64,000 bases of DNA from Orychophragmus violaceus (GCA_030180135.1 CM058236.1:63019728-63083727); one strand, 5' to 3'; shown: positions 1 to 16,059, counted from the first letter of the stretch. Made by a program: numbers and translations. Notes: generated from the letters alone by a model not told the origin.

Positions 1-672
1 AAAAATAAAGAAGTAAAAAGTTAAGTAAAGAAGTAAAATGTTAAGTTAATAATGTGAAAGATATAAAGTATGAATAAGTGATTATGTGGTGAAATGTGTA
101 AAGTATGATAAGTTATTATGTGGTGAAATATATAAAGTATGAATAAGTAATTGTGTTGTGAAATGTTAAGTATAATTAATTTGAGTGAAGTATGATCTAT
201 TTCCTGGTTTAATGTGTATAAGTACTTATTGTTTTTTGAGTATTAGGGTTTCTTAACTTGTTGCTCAACCCCTCCCCTCTATTTAAACCTTTTCAAGAGA
301 TAATCAGTTGCAGACTAGCGGAATCCCATGTTTATTTTGCTCGTGTGTCAGCGCCGGCCCTGTGTAAGAAGGATCTCCAGCTCACAAACTTGCCTCTAGA
401 AGAGAAGACGTGAACAAAGACTTCATCTGGTCTGTATCCGCTGTGTAATCAGAATTACGATAACTTTTCACTGTGAACTCAAACTTTAGTAATATACATT
501 TTATTTCCCACTTGACAATGCTCCTTTGATAGGCAGCTCATGAGCTTGAGTACTCATTAAGTATGAATGAAAAAAATATCATTAAGCATTAAAAAACATT
601 AGTAGCAAAGAATAAATGTGCTTCGTTGGATGTTTTAAGGTGCATCAGAATCCAAATTTGCTCCTGATAAGT
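1..672. other. Intergenic DNA downstream of USP
   Basis: This is the 3' flank of the USP gene, whose stop codon is at 673-675. It is AT-rich, with short direct repeats at its left end. A TATA-like CTATTTAAA near 280 is followed by about 200 bp of more balanced composition, which could be the start of a neighbouring transcript. I see no convincing reading frame there. No canonical AATAAA is visible just below the USP stop on the minus strand. Confidence 0.5.
64..172. repeat. Short AT-rich tandem repeat, about 3 units
   Basis: About three imperfect units of 35-38 bp, each containing AAAGTATGAATAAGT followed by a GTGGTGAAAT-like block, follow one another. This is a small degenerate minisatellite with no sign of function. 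Confidence 0.6.
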
Positions 673-3600
673 TTAATCCTCCAGAGAAAATTTCCCAGGT
701 TGAGTGAATTTCTTTTCGAGTTGCTCCACTTTGTTGAATCTAAAACCTCTGATTCTTATCTCCTCTGGAACCGTTGTGTCTTTGTAATCTACGGTTTCCA
801 TGGTCCAACCATTGTTCTTGATCGAACCTCCAAGTTTTACCTGTTTTCACATGATGCATAAGACACGATAATCCAATAGGTAAGAATGGACTTTTTCCAT
901 ACCTCTGCATCATCAATGGAATCTACAATAAGAGCACCATCCAATGAGAGATCTTCAATAAATACATTACGTCCCGTAATAGCCATCGTGGATCTTTGAG
1001 AGATCTCGCAGCTCCCACTGATTTTTGCTTTGATATCAGAAAAGATCATTCCCCATTTGGGTTTCCATGTGATGCGAGACCATACTTCAACTTCTTGGCC
1101 GTTCAACACCTGCTTCACAGGCTCTTCCACTTTGACACCAGCCTAGGTAATTAGTACAACCAAAGAAAACATGCTTTAGAGACTAAACCATCATGGAGAA
1201 GACTTTAGAATTTTTGTCATTACACTTGATTTACCTTTTGAAGAATACGGCTGTTAGCACGATAAACCGCCATTTCTCCAGAAGTTGCACTGTGGTATGG
1301 GTTTCCCTTTGGTACCTTCATTCATATTTGGCAGAGAAAATGAGTATAACAAGTTGATTACTCTCAAGAAAGTTTAAGAAATGAGCTTTATTAATCATTT
1401 AAAAATTTAACCTTAGCAGCATCCTCGGGGTTATTCTTAACGGGTGCATAAGCAAGCCATATATCCATCACCTACATGAGGAAACATTGTCACAACAAGA
1501 ATAGACATAATTAAAGTACTGTGTTACTCTACAGATAGCAATTACCGTGAATCCAACACGTGCTGTTGGTGGCAATGTCTTTGGATAATCTTGCATCATA
1601 CACTCTAGACGAGTTGAAGATTTAAATGATGTTTTGGTGCTATCCTTGTATCTGTTATACAATCCAGAAAGTGGATTTTAAAGCAAAGAATCGAAGTTTC
1701 TGACTACAACTACTAGTAATCGAAGAAAATGATAGCTTCAGGCAGTGGAAAATAAGAACATAAGAATCAAAAGGAGGGAGAAGAAGATTTACTTTGGATT
1801 AACAAACTCCTTAATGGCCCCTCCAGTTTTTTGCAACTCTTCTTTGTATGGACCAAGTTCCAGAATCAACTGCATTTGAAAAACATAAACAAAATATCAA
1901 GAGACCTTCCAAATCAGAGACAAAATATGGCCTCATAAAGTTGAAGGCAACTCACTTGATTAATATTTCCAGGGAAAGGGGAATAGCCTGTCTCACAATT
2001 AACATCCCCATCAGGGAATCCAGATGCTCTAAGTAGAGGATCAAGTTGATTGTATTCCACATTGATCACCATAGATCTGCCTAAAAATCATTTGAATCCA
2101 ATAAAGTCAATTATCAAACGAAAAAATGTATGAATAGTGTATATGGACCTAATTTCAGTAAAGTTACCATCAGCATGGGTAAGTTTAGTAATCCCTCCAA
2201 TAGCTTCTTTCGCCTTGCGGGGAACAGCAAGAGAGTTAACATGATATTGTTTTGTAGCACTCACACCCAAAGAAGCTGGAATTGCCTGGACCAAGGGATT
2301 ATGAATTTCCAACAGAATTGTATGAATACTTAACAATTATAACACAAGAGTTAGGTAGCTGCTACTGACATTGAATAGAAGTCCATTTGTATCTTGGAAA
2401 AACAAAACCCATTTTAAACCAGCTTCAAGCCTGAAATTGCAACAAACATTATAGAACAAATATTTTAGGCAGCATACTTATTATCAAACAGATGTAAGAA
2501 ATTTTTTGATAGAAGAGATACCATTTATCAAGAAGACCACTGGAATAAAGAAGGGAATGTACATCACCATGTCCGTGAGGCTTTGTCTATGAATAGACAA
2601 GAATTCAAGAGTTAACTTGCAAATGTTGTGGTAGATTTGGAAACATTAACAGCAAACACACATAATGATATGGTACCTGGATCTTGTATTTGTTGTTAGA
2701 ATCCAACGCAAGTCTAGCATCATTATCATCAAGACATGCAACTTTTTCCTAGAAAAAAGTAGTTGTGCACTAATTTTCAAGACATTTTAGGCTTAAAAAG
2801 AAACTCTTTTTAAAGGATCTATCAGTAGCTGACCATTTACCTGTTTTAAGAGATGTACTTGTGTAGGCTTCATCCCAAAATAAGAGTTCAACTCTAACAG
2901 ATCTTGTGTACGTGAATGTGTATCATCAGATGTCATGATAATGAAAGGAATATCTGTCTGACTTCCATCTGTGAAATGTACCGAGATGAGAGATGTGAAT
3001 ATGTACTTAAAGATGTCACTTAAGTTGAATGTAAGATGCCAAATATCCTACACGAGGAAAATGGGTATGCATAACATGATAATATTGTGTCAAAAAAAGT
3101 TAGAAACATACCAGAAGCGACCTTGTGGCTAGCTTCTTGGAGAGCCAATATAGATTCAATGTAGTGCTGCAAAAAGCATGTCCCTGTAGTTGTTTCCCTG
3201 GGAAGTGCCACCTGAGAAATGGATTCATAATTGGATCAAGTATGTCTAGAGATATATCTCAAACCCGCAAGTCCATGTGTTATGTTCCTATGTTTTACTA
3301 TGCCACATTGCAATATTGATGGAAAGTATTACACATAATACTAGAGCTCAAAAAGCATGGATTGATCAAACAAGTTGTAAAAGAAGTAAACTCATATATA
3401 TCCTGTCAATGAATATTGATTTAAGTCAGTGAACCTTGCTCCATATTTACCTTGATTCCATTGTAACCAAGACGCTCACCAAGGCCACCAGCAACAAGAA
3501 CAAAAGCAGCTTTCCTAGCTTCGATGACACCTCTTTTCTCCATTTCAATGAAGTTCTCATTACCGAAAGTAAGATTTTCACCTGAAGGAACCTGCAAGAC

Positions 3601-4187
3601 CACAAGAATCGTTCGTCAAAAACACTAACCATTAGACAACAATACAACTTCATAACAAAAAGATTTGTGACTTACAGAAGGAGAGAAACCATCATATGGG
3701 TTCTTCCCTAATTTAGAATCAGCTAGAAGCTCTTTTGCAGTCTTAATGTATGCTGCTAAGCCGCCTGGATAGCTTGAATTCAAGCGATCAATCTACAAGC
3801 AATTGTTTCAAAAGGATATTAAGTTCTTCGATCAAAACATTGAGTTTTGGTCATCAATGAAGTGAATTCTTTCAATTAAGAAATTTAACCAAGGAAGACT
3901 AACAAAAAACCTGATCGAAAAATGCTAGTTTATCTTTGTCACAGACGCCTGGTTCAGACCAATGCAGGAAGAGGTGACTCTGACCATTCTCTAAAAGGAT
4001 CTTCGCCAATTCGATCTGCCACAGAACCAGATCAGCATAAGAATCACAATGCAATAACAAGTCCATACACAGAACATAACACAATGTAAACACAAACCTG
4101 ATCAGGAGACAAGATTCCCAGGTTACTCTGGAGAGCTGGAGCGGATGAAAAGAGATCGGAGACGCTGGTATCCTCAGTAGAAGCCAT
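673..4187 (-). CDS. USP: UDP-sugar pyrophosphorylase, 17 exons, intact
   Basis: Cytosolic enzyme that makes UDP-sugars and pyrophosphate from UTP and several sugar 1-phosphates (glucose, galactose, glucuronate, xylose, arabinose), serving sugar salvage and cell-wall precursor supply. Exons read on the minus strand: 4187-4098, 4015-3911, 3792-3676, 3591-3451, 3211-3112, 2968-2841, 2748-2677, 2586-2522, 2430-2370, 2285-2168, 2080-1956, 1869-1793, 1651-1546, 1471-1412, 1315-1235, 1142-903, 840-673. Every intron has GT-AG ends, and the exons sum to 1854 nt, giving 617 residues, close to the 614 of Arabidopsis USP. The product starts MASTEDTSVSDL and ends GKFSLED. The nucleotide-binding loop AGGLGERLGYNGIK lies at about residues 138-151. 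No stop or frameshift is present, so it is probably functional. It is the only ordinary host gene seen here. Confidence 0.97.
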
Positions 4188-4860
4188 GAGAAGACAGGAA
4201 CGAAGGAACAAAAGGATGTTGTTTTCTGTCGTAGTTAACGAAATAAATTATGATGCCCAAAGGTCAAACATGTGAAGTCAAATATGAAACAATATATTAC
4301 TCTGTTATGTCTGCAGAATATACTTTTATTTGTTTTATCGCTAATTATATATCGTACTAGCAGTTAAACACAAAAGACGAGTCTTGTCTAACTTCTTAGA
4401 GAGAGATTATGAGATACATTCATTTATAATTATAAACTTTGAGATCAAGGCACATTCAGATCTTCAACGTTATCCTATGTCTAGTAGGAATTGAACAATC
4501 ACAAGGAATAATAAAACAAAGTGCATCTGTGATGAAGAACTCCACGAAATCAAAGCGGCGATGATTCAATTAGAGAAATCAAATGGAGAATTGAATTTAC
4601 ATCTTACAGACAAATCATTGAGAAAAAAATCCACAATCTCTATTCTTAATTCACGATCTAAACTATAAATTAATGATCCAAAAACAAAATTCTGTGAAGA
4701 GAATTATGGGTTATTGAGATTCAGCGGATTCAAACTCACCTAGAAAGATATTCAGTAGGAGGCAAAGATACGATTCAGATTGAGATGAGGAAAGGACGCT
4801 CTAACCAGACATGGAGATCGCGAGCTAGAGAGAGAAAAAACACAAGGCTGTTTTTTTTTT
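4188..4860 (-). promoter_or_regulatory. USP leader and promoter region
   Basis: Upstream side of USP. A good splice donor (TTTCTAG then GTGAGTTTG on the minus strand, near 4740) and an acceptor-like CTACGACAG near 4227 suggest a 5' UTR intron of about 0.5 kb, with the first exon around 4741-4850. This is inferred from splice motifs alone. A poly-T tract at about 4852-4873 marks the outer edge. The first transposon debris (5210) begins only about 350 bp further on. Confidence 0.45.
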
Positions 4861-5209
4861 TTTTTTTTTTTTGTCAAAAACACAAACACAAGGCTGTTAA
4901 CTTTTTTAACCTGCGTTAACTTTTTTTCTTTCTTTTTTTTTCGCCTTTTTTGTCAACTTTTTTTCGCCTATTTTCTCGACCACTTTCTCTTTAATGTTTT
5001 CTTTGTGGTATTCTTATTAATTTATTTTACTTTTTATTTATTTATTTAAACTTTGATTGGTACTAAGAATTTTACCGCTTTGATGATCATCAATCATAAA
5101 AGCGGTAGTAAAAATAATATTAATTTTTTTTTCTATCAATTTTTATACCGCTTTCTCCAATCTCTTGTTTATACCTCTTCACTCAAGTTGATCTAAACAT
5201 ATGATAAAA
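4861..5209. other. AT-rich spacer with a small hairpin
   Basis: No gene seen. The stretch is T-rich and holds an inverted repeat at about 5070-5115, TTTTACCGCTTT paired with AAAGCGGTAGTAAAA around an ATGATCATCA centre. A further ACCGCTTT copy lies near 5147. It may be a remnant of a small MITE, but no target duplication was found. Confidence 0.4.
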
Positions 5210-5714
5210 AAAGGTGGACAGAATTCATCACTGACTACAACATTAAGATCTAGTATCATCTGGATATGCTAACGTTGAAGCGGATGCTTTAAGTTGACAA
5301 AAAACATCCGTGAATATGGAAAAAGAACTAGAAGCTTTGGACCAGGAATTGAAGATGGTAAGTCTGTTGGTATTAGAAGGAGAGACAAGCGAGCCAGGAG
5401 GGCTTCATGCAGTAAACAAAGCGGGATTAACATATCGTATCAGGGAGGAACAAACAAGAGACAAAAAGACTCGGATGATCATTGAGAAACTGGAGAATCC
5501 TCAAGAGATGAGTGTAAGCGAATTCCACCTAGCGGAAGATGGAACACTACTATTAAAGGGAAGAATCGCCGAACCAGAAAGTGGAAAATTGCATAAAGAA
5601 ATCTTACAGATGGCACATCAGTCAATATTGAGTATCCACCTTGGGAGCCCCAAGATGTACAAAGATATTAGAGGGGATTACCATTGGCATGGCCTAAAGA
5701 GTCCAGTGGTGGAT
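5210..5714 (+). pseudogene. Ty3/gypsy pol fragment, RNase H end to integrase zinc domain
   Basis: The first part encodes a broken RNase H C-terminus (WTEFITDYNIKI, then a stop). The open frame at 5310-5714 continues through the linker into the integrase N-terminal zinc-binding region: HKEILQMAHQS, then HLGSPKMYKDI, then YHWHGLK, which resembles the H-H part of chromovirus (Tekay-like) integrase. The CxxC half and the catalytic core are missing, because the frame is cut where repeat C begins. It is plus-strand, opposite to the neighbouring C and T elements, so it is an independent relic. Confidence 0.7.
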
Positions 5715-6602
5715 TGAACACCCCCAACGCGTTATACAGCGATAAACGGTCGGAGATCTCACAATAGTCGAATATTGTGAACGGTCCTGCCCCCGAGGTA
5801 AGGCTTGTCCATCTGTGATATCTGACTTACCTCATGCCCATAGCCTAAGGCTTTACAACTCATACTACGACTTCAAATTGTGTTAGTTCAGAAAAAAATA
5901 ATATCATTGGAACTGTGGAGTTTAAGAAAACAAGTTTTATTAGTCATATGTAGGTTCTATTACAAAACATTACCAAAAAACAGTACAGTTTATTGTGCAC
6001 AAGTAAAAATTCCTACATATTACAAACTCCATGTTCAAACACTCATAACGCAAAGCTACACCGGCGACCAAACATCTGAACTTTCCCTCTACCCCGTCTA
6101 TGGCTTCATATGAGACAAAATAGTATAATGAGCAACCTAGAGTTGTCCAGTAAGTCCAGGATCCTCTAACACGCATTAGTATCCAATCTCATCTCATAGC
6201 CGAAACACAATGCATCAATCACCTTGCAGGCATCAACATGCAACAACCATATTAAATATGTGCACAATGCGAAAGCATATAAACAAGGATGCATAACATG
6301 ACTCCAATCATGAATGCATAACACATATAGACTCTCTAGACTCCTTAATATCAAAACATACGAAAACCTTCTAGTGCACTGGATACTCCCTCATACACAT
6401 GTGACTACTCGCACCTTATTCACCACAAAGGATCATAGCCTAGTATCACAACCCGTTACTGGGACCTCTATCCCCCGGGATCGTTTCGTCACACGATGAT
6501 CAGCCAAGGGAGAGACCCAAGTAGTGTATGAGCCTTTGTTACCTCTCTCTAGGCAACAAACACAATGGGAGCACTGCCTACACTAATTCTAAAACACTCT
6601 CT
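5715..6602 (-). mobile_element. Repeat C, copy 1, first part (LTR-like)
   Basis: Begins with TGAACACCCCCAACGCG, which aligns with the LTR start TGTAAAACCC at 32274. The whole stretch matches 32274-32562 plus 49125-49700 in order. It is noncoding; the short open frames are not conserved between copies. The copy is interrupted by element T and resumes at 16060. Orientation is inferred from the PBS and PPT seen between copies 2 and 3. Confidence 0.7.
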
Positions 6603-9600
6603 TGTAACGCCCCCTTCCCGTTTACCGCTGACCGACGAGCTGACCGGCCAACAATCAGACAAGAACATGACCGATCAAACCCGAGCAGGCCATACGAAAA
6701 CAGTTTGTCACAATACGAAGCCAGAGATAGTACGGTTTGAGTCAAAGGCTCGAACCAAACAATCCTTGACTCTGTTTACCTCGTTTTCACGATACAAGGC
6801 TTTTCAACCCGTACCGCTTCCACGAGTTGTGTTCGGTTCGGACTAAACCGTATATCAGGGAATTATTCTGTTTTTATTACTTAAAAAATTATAAATCTTA
6901 TTCATAACAATATACGGTTTTATACAATTATTTAGCGGGATCCCAACAAAATCCGAAACCGAAAATAAAGTCAAAATGATTAACAAACAGAGACCAAATG
7001 CGAACGCAAGACTACTCCGAGCACCCTACACGTCCGCCGAGCTTTGCCAAACCTGAAAAACACAAAAGAGTCTAATGGGTAATATAAGATCACCCAGTGA
7101 GACGGCTCACAACTAAAAGGTTGCTAACAATCTAATAATCCCGCCCAAACCCAAAATAACAATCAAGTACAATAGCTGATCACGTGCTACCAAGACGTAA
7201 TGAGCTCCACAACACACAAGCATTCAAATAATAACAAATATTATCAACGAAGGAAATCGAGAACACTGCGGCACATGCCCTCAATTAGACTCGATATACA
7301 CTAGACACATCTCTAACGCAATCTCCACACCATGGGCCCCAAACGCGAACTCGGTAACTTCCACAGGAACACTTAGCTACCCCACGGTAACTAAAACCTC
7401 CCACGACTCCTAGACCAAAACACGAAGTCATACGACTAGGACACCGTTCTCTGTCCATCGATACGCGGTGACTCGGGTTACCCCTAGATAACCAAAGCTT
7501 CCATACAGTCTGGCCCTAGGATGCGACCCCGTATTCTCCGGACCACACACGTACCGGCGTCACTCAGTAGGTTAACACCATAAACAGAATCACCACCCGA
7601 AGGCACGTGAATCGATTAGGTAACTACCCGAGGATCTAATCGGGTCGGAAGTACCGGAACGCCATCTCTAGACTTGCGGGATCTAACGCACCCTATAGAG
7701 TCCTAATAACAGTAATGTAAACAAGCAGGCTCATTGGGACTCTATCACACAAGACCGACAAGGTCAACATAAATAAATCCAGTCACAACTCCCAATTTAT
7801 CCTGCAAGTCCTATCACTAACCTCCACATACTCGACCTTATCCGGTTTCGTACCGGATTAGGCCTCTATCCAAACTTACCCGGTCCCGCACCATAGTAAG
7901 TATCTACCAGTACAGTCTACTCGGTCCAACACCAAAGTAGATAAACAATCAAGCAATCAACAGTCTACTCAGGCCAACACCGAAGTAGATACACAATCAC
8001 ACAAACAATAATAGCAACACCACACAACTAATTATTTAGGTTTATTAGTCTTTTAATCTTTTATTAACCTTAACTCATTCAATCCGCTAGACGGCTTAAT
8101 TTTAATTAATCTTATCCCTTAAATTCTTATTCTTAACCTCTTCGATCCGTCAGCTTGAGACTAGTAAACTTACTAATCTCTTGACTTCACCTTATTATTT
8201 AATTAATTCAATTACCCTGCTAACCCCGACTATAGACTAATTAACCCACCTTGTTATTATATTCTAAGTGTGTTAGGTGTTTTAACCGTATTTTAATCAA
8301 CTCATAATTCCCTATATATAGACTCATTTAGATACGTTCTTAAATACTTATGTATGCATATACTATGCAACACCCAATCAAGCAATCAAGGAAACTATCA
8401 ATCAAGTACTCATATAAACTAACTAGCATGCATCTCTTTAACCTAACCATTTAATTAGTTAACCGAGTTATTAATCAACCTAGTCGTTCTAACCAATTCA
8501 ATCATCGAGATATGCAACCTAAATCTATATGCAACACATAATGTAGCCGACTCACAGTGATATCGTGAAGACGGATGGGCGGATTGACGGAACCACGAGA
8601 CCCGGCACGAACCCGACACTAACCCGAACGTTCCCCGAACCGTTGGCTCTAGTAAATATGATCTTCCTCCACACTAATCTCCGGACCAACTCATACGACG
8701 TCTACTACAACCGTCTATAAGAGAAAGTCGGTATGTGGGATGAACGTTGAAAATCTCCACTTAGGAAATATTTCACCGTTCCTCCGTCACCATCCCATCT
8801 CTTATCTCTCTCTAACCTCATTTCTCTCTCCTCTTTCTCTCTCTCCTTCCTCTCTCTCTACCGGTTCTCCTCCTTCTCTCTCTCTCTCCTCCGGTTCTCC
8901 TCCTTCTCTCTCTCTTTCCTCCGGTTCTCCTCCTTCTCTCTCTACTCTGGTTCTCCTTCTTCTCTCTCTTTCTCCTCCGGTTCTCTTTCTTCTCTCTCTC
9001 TCCTCCGGTTCTCCTCCGGCTTCTTCTTCTTCTTTTCTCTCTCCTTCCTCTCTCTCTACCGGTTCTCCTCCTTCTATCTCTCTCTCCTCCGGTTCTCCTC
9101 CTTCTCTTTCTCTTTCCTCCGGTTCTCCTCCTTCTCTCTCTACTCCGGTTCTCCTTATTCTCTCTCTTTCTCCTCCGGTTCTCGTCCTTCTCTCTCCCTC
9201 TCTCTCCTCCGGTTCTCCTCCGGCTTCTTCTTCTTCTTCTTCCGGTTCTCCTCCAAATTCTTCTTTCTTCTTCCTCCGGTTATCCTCTGGCTTCTTCTTC
9301 TTCTTCTTCTTCTTCTTCTTCTTCTTCTTCTTCTTCTTCTTCTTCTCACGCTTCCTCTTCTTCTCCTCTTCTCTTCTTTCTCTTTTCTCGTGTTTTGGTG
9401 TGAGTTAAATGAACAACCCAAGCTCCTTGTATACACAAACCCATTGCATAAGATTTCAACAGGTATGACTTGAATCACAAGTCTTCCTTATTCCATATTG
9501 AAAGAACCATAATTCATTCTTTGAATCAAAATAAGGAGAGTTGGCGCCATCTTAGTGAGTGAGGGAGTACACTTGGTTCTCCAGGGTTCAATCTTTCCAA

Positions 9601-10022
9601 AAACATTGCACCAATCAGTTTCTAGAAGATCCTCATTTCCGAACCCTTCCTAACGTACCGATGTTTCTGTTTCGTGTTTAATATTTTAGAAACTCCTTAT
9701 CTGCTTCTATAAATCCACCAAGCATCATTTTTAGATTCTAGATGGTCTTAGATGAATTTAGAAATTTGAATCACTCCGTTTGGACACCCGTAGCTCCCGT
9801 TATGAATTTTACAAATTTCTATCGGTTTCTATTTTCGATAGTCCGAAAAACTCATCTACGGTCCGTTTCCACTATTCTTGGTCTTCTAATTGTTTTCTTT
9901 ATTTAAAAAGAAGAACATTTGGCCCGTCTCAGCTTCTGGCTCGTATTTTGGTAAAATTACGAAAATGCCCTCATTGACTTCTTGACTGTCCCTTGACCTA
10001 TTTTGTGAGACAGGGTATTACA
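6603..10022 (-). repeat. T element LTR (3' LTR on the minus strand)
   Basis: 3420 bp, TG...CA ends. In a 160-bp sample it differs from the other LTR at roughly 6% of positions, so the insertion is not recent. The two LTRs differ most in a pyrimidine-rich array. No protein-coding potential beyond low-complexity frames. Confidence 0.8.
8790..9390. repeat. Pyrimidine-rich minisatellite in T LTR
   Basis: About 13-14 copies of a 25-35 bp unit built around CCGGTTCTCCTCCTTCT plus CT runs, ending in a TTC microsatellite (about 9290-9345). The long serine/proline-rich and arginine/glutamate-rich open frames here (8740-9408 plus, 9155-9478 minus) are translations of this array. Confidence 0.9.
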
Positions 10023-10037
10023 TTCTTCCCCACTTAC
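10023..10037 (-). promoter_or_regulatory. Polypurine tract of element T
   Basis: On the minus strand AAGTGGGGAAGAA immediately precedes the TGTAATACCC start of the 3' LTR. This is the position and composition expected of the plus-strand DNA primer. Confidence 0.75.
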
Positions 10038-10077
10038 AAGAATTCGTTCTCCGAATTCTCCATTACTAACAAACTTA

Positions 10078-10496
10078 GGAGGGATTATTGGTAGATAAAT
10101 TTTAAATGATTGATAAAATTTTCAAAATCTATTGTTATTGGTTTATGAATTTTAACATTCTTACTAAAATCTATGGTTATTGGTTTGATGATTTTGAAAA
10201 TCCATACAAAATCCATTGTTATTCAAAAAGTTTGGTTTTTAATGATTTTATGATTCTATTAAAATCTTTTATTATTGGAACATGAATTTTAAATAAATTA
10301 ACTCATAGAACAAGATTTTCAAAATACTATGTATACACCTTAGATTTTCAAAATCATTGTAATAAAACATATTTTGATATATTTTCTAAATATACAAACT
10401 CTTACCAAATCTAACGAATTTTTTACAAATTCAACAAATCTTTCAACTTTTCAAATCAACTAACTCTACATAAATTCATCTACCAATAACCCCTCC
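10078..10496 (+). mobile_element. PIF/Harbinger-type MITE, copy 1
   Basis: 419 bp with terminal inverted repeats (GGAGGGATTATTGGTAGAT on the left, the complement ATCTACCAATAACCCCTCC on the right) flanked by the 3-bp duplication TTA (10075-10077 and 10497-10499), typical of PIF/Harbinger. It is noncoding and AT-rich, inside the internal region of element T. Confidence 0.85.
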
Positions 10497-10513
10497 TTAA
10501 AATCGGAGACTAA

Positions 10514-10932
10514 GGGGGACTTATTGGTAGATGAATTTATGTAGAGTTGGTTGATTTGAAGAGTTGAGAGATTTGTTAAAATTTTAAAGAGTTTTGTTAG
10601 ATTTGATAAGAGTTTGTATATTTATAAAATATATCAAAATGTTTTTACTATATTGATTTTGAGAATCTAAGGGATATACATAGTATTTTGAAAATCTTTC
10701 TCTATGAGTTAATTTGTTTAAGATCTATGTCCCAATAAGACAAAATTTTAGTAGAATCATAAAATCATTAAAAACCAAACTTTTTGAATAACAATGGATT
10801 TTGTATGGATTTTCAAAATCATCAAACCAATAACAATAGATTTTAATAAGAATGTTAAAATTCATAAACCAATAACAATAGACTTTAAAAATTTTAACAA
10901 TCATTTGAAATTCATCTACCAATAACCCCTCC
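10514..10932 (-). mobile_element. PIF/Harbinger-type MITE, copy 2, inverted
   Basis: 419 bp, the same length as copy 1 and in opposite orientation, only 17 bp away. It has its own TAA duplication (10511-10513 and 10933-10935). The two copies together form an approximately 855-bp inverted repeat. The short minus-strand frame here is a by-product. Confidence 0.85.
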
Positions 10933-10935
10933 TAA

Positions 10936-12786
10936 ATCCTGTAAGTCTCCATTTCTGAATTTGACCCAAATTTTCTGAACCTAACTGAACCCATTCTTTC
11001 AATGCCCAACTGACTTTCGAAACACGGTCGTGCACAAAACCCCAACATGCTGTCATCTTGAATTCTCGACACTGAATTGATTGATTCCTGATCGCTTCCT
11101 GGTTCTCCATCTGATTGCTTACTGACTTCAACTCTGCTTCATGAATCTATTTGCGATGACCAATACTCCAGGCTTTCCCACTTTGCCTTGACTTCCTGAA
11201 TCGCGCAACACTGACTCGTCCTCCATTCCTGTTACTTGTTCCGCCTTTACTGCTTATCTCTCCCCATGAACATTCTGATAATATCGATGTTACTCCTTCC
11301 AACTAAACCGCTATGCTCATGCACGCCTCGAACTTTCTCGGTCACTGAACTCCACGCTTTATGGATATCAAACTGCCTTTCCTTTGATAACCTCTAACTG
11401 ATCCAAAACAGACTCTAATGCTTTCCAAATCTCTTTGCTAACTTATCATACCCATCCGCGTGTCTTGAATCTATTTTCTACTGATACTCACACTCCCACT
11501 GACTCGCTTGCAAGCTCGTTTCAACTGCTTCCTGAAACACCATCTTGTCGCTAGGGTTCGGGTTCTGTCTCGTGTTCACGTCAAATCGTCCATCACGTCC
11601 TGCATCCACACTCTCAACAACACTGGAACGGTTAGACCTTTCTAACTTACTTCTCGATATCGCTTCTTTATATAGATATTCGTATTTAGTCACGTACCCA
11701 ACGGTTACACGTGGCTAATAAACAATATCTTATAATTCCGCTCAATCTCAAATAAGCTCCCTACCAATACCGCTTTATCAATTCTAAGCTTATTTCTACC
11801 TAAGAGGTTTTCTCCTTTCTAACCAACAACGAATCTAACCGATAACTTATCATTTGGTCTACACAAAACTAATGGTCTAACACTTACCCAAACATTAAAC
11901 ATCTTAACTTATCAATCCAAATGATTCGCTAACTAAATAAAACATCTATACACCACATAGAGTTTTAAATACATAGGTCTGTTGGAGTCTACATACTATC
12001 GGTTACCAATCCGTCCCAAAAGAAACACCGCTACACACAACCAAATCGTCAGAGACGAGATCAAAAAGTGAGTTAGAGCCCGTACTTACCTGGGACTAAT
12101 CTACTTCCTAATGTCTCCAACACAAGCGCCACGCTCCGCACTGAGTACAATACAGCTCATATGGATCCTAACCGATATGTGCGCCAGGGGGATGGAATGA
12201 TTGTGGTAATGGCGATGTCGGAGCAACGCGGTCTCGATCATGACGGGAAAATAGCGCAATGTACTTCTCGGCCGCAAATGAAACAAGGCAGTAGCTGTGC
12301 TGGTGGTGACGACAACTGATACTCCTGGGCAACAACGGTGGTAATGATGGAATAACATCCGGTCGCGGTGGCTGCTATTGAGTGACCCCAAACTCATGAG
12401 TTTCCGATAACTTGAGCCGATATTCAACCATCATATACGCCCATTTGGTTAATTGAGATAAGCTGCAAATACGTGAATACTTCTCATGCTGGTAATATGG
12501 GTCTGGACTAACTGGGGTAGAACCAACAGACTCTCGGACGTCCATACTGAGATTACTTATACTGTCGTCGCAACCACACACACACACACACCAATCCTCC
12601 TAGGACAACTCTGCTGTTAGACTGCATTAAAAAACAAAAAGGGTTAGTACAATCCTAGGAAATCTCCTAATTACCTAATTCCCCGGTTTAACGGACGCGA
12701 CTTGGATTCCTAATGGTTGCATCGGCGACACATTTCGACTCGATAAAACATTGAAAACCGGAATTTTCGAATCCATGACGAAACAT
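10936..12786 (-). other. Internal region of element T, noncoding
   Basis: No gag, protease, reverse transcriptase or integrase motif can be read in any frame. The open frames are 108 codons or shorter and not recognisable. A short AC microsatellite lies near 12578. It may be the leader plus remnants of a lost gag. Confidence 0.6.
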
Positions 12787-12798
12787 GCTCTGATACCA
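12787..12798 (-). promoter_or_regulatory. tRNA-Met primer binding site of element T
   Basis: The plus strand reads GCTCTGATACCA, whose complement TGGTATCAGAGC is the standard plant retrotransposon primer site. It lies 5 bp from the LTR edge at 12804 and fixes the minus-strand orientation. Confidence 0.88.
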
Positions 12799-12803
12799 CC
12801 TTT

Positions 12804-16059
<3,256 letters not shown>

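Noticed and set aside
837..2333. Separate small genes in the first 4 kb (several frames on both strands)
   Set aside because: Minus-strand frames are USP exons with intron read-through; plus-strand frames are antisense shadows.
8740..9478. Ser/Pro-rich and Arg/Glu-rich open frames
   Set aside because: Low-complexity translation of the pyrimidine minisatellite.
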